A stretch of 18,570 nt of DNA, from contig JBGRQA010000054.1 of assembly GCA_041725895.1 (NCBI GenBank), forward strand, positions 1 to 18,570. Direction: 5' to 3'. This stretch comes from JBGRQA01 sp041725895. Its GTDB lineage: Bacteria; Bacteroidota; Bacteroidia; Bacteroidales; Marinifilaceae. The notes below the pieces were generated by a model. The model was not told the DNA's origin. It saw only the letters and a list, made by a program, of their open reading frames with translations, and made no database searches. Both the position numbers and the translations under genes were made by a program. The first letter of the stretch is position 1. Each line of letters opens with the position of its first letter. Below, piece after piece: positions 15,008 through 18,570 of this stretch.

Positions 15008-16108
15008 TTAATTTTGAATTGCTCCTCTATGAATTGTAAACAACTTATACTCCAGGGCCGATCCTGAAAGTATCTCATTCAAGTGATCCCGATTGGTATC
15101 GGAAATAAAAATCTGCCCAAAACGATCCTCTGATACCAAACGAACAATTTGTTCTACTCGTTCGGCATCTAATTTGTCGAATATATCATCCAAAAGCAGA
15201 ATCGGCTTAAATCCATTAATTCGTTTTATAAAGTCGAATTGAGCCAACTTTAAAGCAATCAGATAAGTTTTCTTCTGCCCCTGTGATCCCATTTTCTTGA
15301 TAGGATAATCTCCAATCTTCAGCTCGAGATCATCTTTATGAATCCCAACAGTGGTATACTGAAGTACCTGATCTTTCAAACGTGCCCCCAACAACAGATT
15401 CTGCAGATCCTGACCATGCAGTTGTGACCTGTATTCCAACTTCACTTTCTCATTGCCCCCCGATATGATTTCGTAATACTCCTGAAATACAGGTGTCAAT
15501 TGATTCAAGAAATCCACTCTTTTCTCATAAATCCCTGTTCCAAGCTGAATAAGCTGCTCGTCCCAAATAATCAGCATCTCCTCGTCGTATTTTCTTCCCT
15601 TGGCAAAATCTTTCAACAGTTTGTTGCGTTGGGCCAGAACACGGTTGTAGCGAATTAAATCATCCAAATACTTTCGGTCGTACTGAGAAATGACCCCATC
15701 CATAAATTTCCGCCGTTCATCGCTTCCATCGGTAATCAACCGCCCATCAGCCGGAGACACCATCACAATAGGCAACAAACCGATATGCTCCGATAGTTTC
15801 TTGTACTCCTTACGATTCCGCTTAAAATGTTTTTTCTGTCCTCGCTTTACACCACAATATACAAGTTCCGTCTGCTCCTTTCGAACGTAAGTTCCCTGAA
15901 GCACCATAAAAGGCGCCTCATGCCGAATATTCTGCAAATCAGTGGTAGAAAAATAACTCTTACAAAAACTAAGATAGTACACAGCATCCAGCAAATTGGT
16001 TTTCCCCATTCCATTGTTCCCTATGAAACAATTAATACGGGGAGAAAGCTCAATTTCCAACTCTTCGATGTTTTTATAATTGATAAGAGACAAGCGGTCC
16101 AGATACAT
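15008..16108 (-). CDS. recF: DNA replication and repair protein RecF
   Basis: A 366-residue SMC-like ATPase of normal RecF length. Walker A is G-N-N-G-M-G-K-T (30-37), the ABC signature G-S-Q-G-Q-K-K-T lies at 274-281, and Walker B I-L-L-L-D-D is at 303-308 with D-loop D-K-L-D at 311-314. The N-terminus (Y-L-D-R-L-S-L-I-N-Y-K-N) is typical. RecF acts with RecO and RecR to place RecA on gapped DNA at stalled forks. It is the first gene of an operon with the DUF721 gene. In many bacteria recF sits beside dnaA, dnaN and gyrB; here it does not. Confidence 0.97.
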   Translation of the reverse strand: MYLDRLSLINYKNIEELEIELSPRINCFIGNNGMGKTNLLDAVYYLSFCKSYFSTTDLQNIRHEAPFMVLQGTYVRKEQTELVYCGVKRGQKKHFKRNRKEYKKLSEHIGLLPIVMVSPADGRLITDGSDERRKFMDGVISQYDRKYLDDLIRYNRVLAQRNKLLKDFAKGRKYDEEMLIIWDEQLIQLGTGIYEKRVDFLNQLTPVFQEYYEIISGGNEKVKLEYRSQLHGQDLQNLLLGARLKDQVLQYTTVGIHKDDLELKIGDYPIKKMGSQGQKKTYLIALKLAQFDFIKRINGFKPILLLDDIFDKLDAERVEQIVRLVSEDRFGQIFISDTNRDHLNEILSGSALEYKLFTIHRGAIQN

Positions 16109-16133
16109 GCGAAATAAGATTTATTGTAAGGGG

Positions 16134-16141
16134 CAAAAATA
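16134..16141 (-). promoter_or_regulatory. -7 promoter element of recF
   Basis: The minus strand reads TATTTTTG, an exact TAnnTTTG match, 25 bases upstream of the recF ATG. A -33 TTG at the right spacing is not evident. Confidence 0.5.
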
Positions 16142-16254
16142 CAAAATAAAATTGGATCGATACGCGAAAACTCCAAAGTGGTAAGATTAGAAGTAATCAT
16201 AAATACGACAAGCTTTTTTTACGGAAATAATTCACGATTTTTAGCAAAAAAAAT

Positions 16255-16262
16255 TACATTTG
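16255..16262 (+). promoter_or_regulatory. -7 promoter element of the TPR gene
   Basis: TACATTTG matches TAnnTTTG, 34 bases upstream of the ATG at 16297. It is divergent from the recF promoter, with about 110 bases between the two boxes. Confidence 0.55.
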
Positions 16263-16296
16263 CGTAGGAAATTAAGAAACTAATAACATTTTGAAT

Positions 16297-16989
16297 ATGT
16301 CAAAGGAGAAAAAAGACCAATTAACTGAGGACAATTTCGAGAATCTGGAGGAAGCATTGAGCCGAACCGAACAATATATTGAGAAAAATCAAAAGAAACT
16401 TTCTATTATCGCTTTGGCAATCATCGTTGTAGTAGGTGGTTTTCTTTCTTACAATAAATTCTATCTAAAACCACTGGAAGACAGTGCTCAAAATCAAATG
16501 TTTCAAGCTCAACGTTATTTCGAGCAAGATTCTTTCCGCCTTGCATTGGACGGAGATGAAAACTATCCTGGTTTTCTTGAGATAATCGAAGATTACAGTG
16601 CTACCAACGCTGCTAGTTTGGCACACTACTACAGTGGAATTTCATATTTGAGATTGGGTAAGTACAACGAAGCTATTGATTACCTGAAAAAATACGATGC
16701 TGACGATTTTTTGATCGCTCCTTTAGCTCAGGCTGCAATTGGAGATGCATATTTTGAGTTAGGTGATGCTAAAGAAGCCGCTAGCTTCTACTTGAAAGCA
16801 AGTGATCTTAACACCAACAATTTTACCACTCCAATCTACTTGCAAAAAGCAGGTATCGCTTTTGAACAAGCAAAAGAGTACCAAAAAGCTTTGAATGCTT
16901 ACGAAAAGATTGAGAAAGAATTTAAGCAATCTGCTGAAGCTCGTGATATTGAAAAATATATTACCCGCGCCAAAGCTATGATTAAGTAA
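16297..16989 (+). CDS. Membrane-anchored tetratricopeptide repeat protein (YfgM-like)
   Basis: From the ATG at 16297 the protein is 230 residues; an upstream TTG at 16291 would add two residues and is less likely. An acidic/basic cytoplasmic N-terminus is followed by one membrane helix (about 36-54, I-I-A-L-A-I-I-V-V-V-G-G), then a TPR region with repeats such as L-A-H-Y-Y-S-G-I-S-Y-L-R-L-G-K-Y-N-E-A-I and Q-A-A-I-G-D-A-Y-F-E-L-G-D. The layout matches YfgM, an inner-membrane TPR protein that contacts SecYEG and periplasmic chaperones, but the assignment is structural. Its well-chosen codons suggest strong expression. It is a single-gene unit with promoter and terminator, divergent from recF. 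Confidence 0.82.
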   Translation: MSKEKKDQLTEDNFENLEEALSRTEQYIEKNQKKLSIIALAIIVVVGGFLSYNKFYLKPLEDSAQNQMFQAQRYFEQDSFRLALDGDENYPGFLEIIEDYSATNAASLAHYYSGISYLRLGKYNEAIDYLKKYDADDFLIAPLAQAAIGDAYFELGDAKEAASFYLKASDLNTNNFTTPIYLQKAGIAFEQAKEYQKALNAYEKIEKEFKQSAEARDIEKYITRAKAMIK

Positions 16990-17011
16990 TTCCAAACGGA
17001 TTAAATACACC

Positions 17012-17041
17012 AAGCCTCTCCTTTTGGAGGGGCTTTTTTTA
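17012..17041 (+). terminator. Terminator of the TPR gene
   Basis: AAGCCTCTCC (17012-17021), TTTT loop, GGAGGGGCTT (17026-17035, one G-U), then a T-run. This is a strong intrinsic terminator 22 bases after the stop codon. The following stretch to 17180 shows no gene. Confidence 0.92.
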
Positions 17042-17180
17042 TAGGCCTATTTGGTAAAACCGAATAAATTCTATCAAATAACCATTCTAAAAAAAATAAA
17101 ACCAACCTCCTTATAGTCAAACACAGATACTATATAATATACTCCCTTATTAAACTTTTTCTAATATACTTTACAGCCAT

Positions 17181-17219
17181 AAAAAAAGAAAGCCACCTCA
17201 AACCTATGAGATGACTTCC
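17181..17219 (-). terminator. Terminator of the flavodoxin-DUF2023 operon
   Basis: On the minus strand, GGAAGTCATCTCA (17219-17207) pairs with TGAGGTGGCTTTC (17200-17188) through 13 pairs including several G-U, with loop TAGGTT, followed by TTTTTTT. It lies 25 bases after the DUF2023 stop. Confidence 0.85.
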
Positions 17220-17244
17220 TATTAATTGATGAGCATATTTGACT

Positions 17245-17583
17245 TTAAATAACTTTTAGGGTAGGCTCCTTACTTTTGCGTAGCAGATACCGTTCACATT
17301 GTTTCAACCGATCGTACCCCAACATGATACCAAGGATAAAATCCTCCTCATGTGTTAAATCGGAAAGCGACTTATGGATGAAATTCCCTACAACATCTAC
17401 ACAATTATCAGCACCAAAAAACACATTGATCTTATCGGAGCCTACAGACTGAATCAGATACCGGATTCCATCCGACTCCAATTTAGCAACAATTCGGGCT
17501 TCGTTCTGTCGCTTTGTAGTATGCAATATTAAATTGCGAAGCCCCTTCTTATACTCGTACAAATGATGAACAAATACCTGCAT
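17245..17583 (-). CDS. DUF2023 family protein, flavodoxin-associated
   Basis: A 112-residue soluble protein without signal peptide or membrane helix. It begins M-Q-V-F-V-H-H-L-Y-E-Y-K-K-G and ends with E-D-F-I-L-G-I-M-L-G-Y-D, a pattern I recognise as DUF2023. It has a pair of adjacent His at 6-7 and a few Cys (about residues 56 and 96), but no known cofactor motif. It begins five bases after the flavodoxin stop, so the two are cotranscribed and perhaps translationally coupled. Its function is unknown; the tight link suggests it assists, regulates or is reduced by the flavodoxin (inference). Confidence 0.85.
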   Translation of the reverse strand: MQVFVHHLYEYKKGLRNLILHTTKRQNEARIVAKLESDGIRYLIQSVGSDKINVFFGADNCVDVVGNFIHKSLSDLTHEEDFILGIMLGYDRLKQCERYLLRKSKEPTLKVI

Positions 17584-17588
17584 AACTT

Positions 17589-18095
17589 TTAATTAAATTT
17601 TGGCTGAATAAGGTTAATCCATTGTTCAATTCTTTCTTCACTCAAGTGCCCTTCGTTCTCTTCATCCAATGCCAACCCCACAAACTCACCGTCGTCCTCA
17701 GCGCGCGAAGCCTCAAAATCATAAGACTCTGCGGAAACTTCTCCAACAATAGTAGCACCTTTGCCATCGATAGCCTCATAAATAATACCCATTCCGTCTA
17801 CAAAAGTATCAGCGTATGCTGAAGAGTCTCCGAAGCCAAAAAGAGCAATTACTTTCCCATCCAGAGCAGCGGATTCCAAATCGCTAAGGAAAGACTCAAA
17901 ATCGTCCTGTAGGTCACCCACCCCCCATGTGGACGTCCCAAAAATCAAATTGGTGTATTTATCCAAGTCTGCCGAAGAAGCATTCTCCACGTTAATTATA
18001 TCGACTTGATCCGCACCTAATAATTTTTGCATAGTTTGAGCTGCACTTTCAGTATTCCCCGTTGTGGAGCCATAAATAATTCCTATTCTTTCCAT
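17589..18095 (-). CDS. fldA: Flavodoxin, long-chain
   Basis: A 168-residue flavodoxin. The FMN phosphate loop is G-S-T-T-G-N-T-E at 9-16, the first flavin-stacking loop contains G-T-S-T-W-G-V-G-D (about 53-61), and the second contains F-G-F-G-D-S-S-A-Y-A-D (about 92-102). The roughly 20-residue insertion in the last strand makes it the long-chain type. It is an acidic, soluble one- or two-electron carrier that replaces ferredoxin, often under iron shortage. It is followed after five bases by DUF2023 and has a full promoter with a palindrome in its leader. Confidence 0.97.
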   Translation of the reverse strand: MERIGIIYGSTTGNTESAAQTMQKLLGADQVDIINVENASSADLDKYTNLIFGTSTWGVGDLQDDFESFLSDLESAALDGKVIALFGFGDSSAYADTFVDGMGIIYEAIDGKGATIVGEVSAESYDFEASRAEDDGEFVGLALDEENEGHLSEERIEQWINLIQPKFN

Positions 18096-18130
18096 CTTAT
18101 TATTCCTTTTTTTTAACTAATTCTATTATT

Positions 18131-18140
18131 CAGACGTCTG
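18131..18140. promoter_or_regulatory. Palindrome in the flavodoxin leader, possible operator
   Basis: CAGACGTCTG is a perfect 10-bp palindrome between the fldA promoter and its start codon, flanked by A/T-rich DNA. It could be a regulator-binding site just downstream of the transcription start. It does not resemble a Fur box. Function is only a suggestion. Confidence 0.3.
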
Positions 18141-18166
18141 TTATTTTTATTTAGTTTGATTTAATG

Positions 18167-18197
18167 CAAACATATTCATTCAAATGATAAGCTACAA
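18167..18197 (-). promoter_or_regulatory. Promoter of the flavodoxin operon
   Basis: On the minus strand, TTG (18197-18195), 20 bases, then TATGTTTG (18174-18167) match the full Bacteroidota promoter pattern. Transcription would start near 18160, with a leader of about 65 bases. Confidence 0.75.
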
Positions 18198-18404
18198 TCC
18201 CCAATAGTAGGTATTCCTATCAAAGAGTATTTTCTAATTTGAAATAGGAATTTTCACAGTCGGGTACTAGCTCCTTGAGAAAAAATATTATAATGGGGTA
18301 TTAAACGAAGAACAATCAATCTTTTTCAAAAAAAATATTTCCTAGGGAATCAAACACTTACTATAAGTCTGCAATTTTTTTTCAAAAAAAACCTTCCGAA
18401 AGCC
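18198..18404. other. Intergenic region between fldA and tRNA-Tyr promoters
   Basis: No gene is seen. It is A/T-rich, with an 8-bp inverted repeat (ATTCCTAT at 18213-18220, ATAGGAAT at 18244-18251) of unknown meaning. Confidence 0.5.
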
Positions 18405-18434
18405 TTGCTAATTGAACGAAACCCTCTATATTTG
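18405..18434 (+). promoter_or_regulatory. Promoter of tRNA-Tyr
   Basis: TTG (18405-18407), 19 bases, then TATATTTG (18427-18434) match the full promoter pattern, about 53 bases upstream of the tRNA 5' end. It may drive a longer tRNA cluster outside the window. Confidence 0.75.
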
Positions 18435-18487
18435 CATCCGCAATCGAGAGACAAACGCACTCTTGAAAGTTCTTAAAATATTGCATT

Positions 18488-18569
18488 GGGGAGATACCAA
18501 AGTGGCCAACTGGGGCGGACTGTAACTCCGCTGACTTCGTCTTCGTAGGTTCGAATCCTGCTCTCCCCA
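18488..18569 (+). tRNA. tRNA-Tyr (anticodon GUA)
   Basis: An 82-base class II tRNA. The acceptor GGGGAGA pairs with TCTCCCC, then discriminator A. The anticodon stem GCGGA/TCCGC holds loop CTGTAAC with anticodon GTA. The long variable arm (GACTTCGTCTTC region) is typical of bacterial tRNA-Tyr, and the T arm is GTAGG-TTCGAAT-CCTGC. It ends one base before the window edge. Confidence 0.96.
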
Positions 18570-18570
18570 C

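Noticed and set aside
18382..18570. 62-codon minus-strand reading frame at the right edge
   Set aside because: It runs antisense through tRNA-Tyr and its promoter; such frames across tRNAs are a common false call.

Overview
The window looks like core chromosome of a Bacteroidota bacterium, most likely a marine, gliding or T9SS-bearing lineage near Marinilabiliales/Marinifilaceae (genus-level placement is inference). Supporting signs are A/T-rich intergenic DNA, almost no Shine-Dalgarno sites, and repeated matches to the Bacteroidota promoter pattern TTG-N19..21-TAnnTTTG. Gene content agrees: a PKD-repeat surface protein, tandem FKBP lipoproteins, one with an acidic stretch after the lipid cysteine, and a flavodoxin-DUF2023 pair. 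There is no phage, transposase, integrase or CRISPR array.

Layout, left to right. Bases 1-3038 (minus) hold the N-terminal 1012 codons of a huge secreted repeat protein that runs off the left edge. Two identical tRNA-Arg(UCU) genes follow, bounded by a 38-bp perfect palindrome and a strong promoter. From 3586 to 7280 (minus) lie two adjacent fused aconitase-superfamily hydro-lyases, each joining a LeuC-type and a LeuD-type part. They are paralogues, and the upstream one has changes at normally invariant active-site positions. An intergenic stretch with a direct repeat, a C9 tract and an orphan terminator-like hairpin precedes a plus-strand MFS transporter.

The centre holds a translationally coupled pair on the minus strand (BASS-family transporter, then a PhnP-like metallo-beta-lactamase-fold hydrolase that starts with TTG). 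A divergent plus-strand RsmI-family methyltransferase follows. A minus-strand cluster then encodes an NrnA-type DHH phosphoesterase and two FKBP prolyl isomerase lipoproteins.

The right part is housekeeping: ndk with a long leader (plus), recF followed by a DUF721/DciA-like gene (minus), a membrane-anchored YfgM-like TPR protein (plus), a flavodoxin-DUF2023 operon (minus), and a tRNA-Tyr at the right edge (plus). Most transcription units are closed by clear hairpin terminators.

The best candidate for something undescribed is the tandem pair of fused aconitase-family enzymes. They stand without leuA, leuB or other leucine, lysine or TCA genes beside them, and one has a changed active site, which suggests a consecutive or specialised two-enzyme step. 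DUF2023 beside flavodoxin and the 540-residue internal duplication in the surface protein come next.
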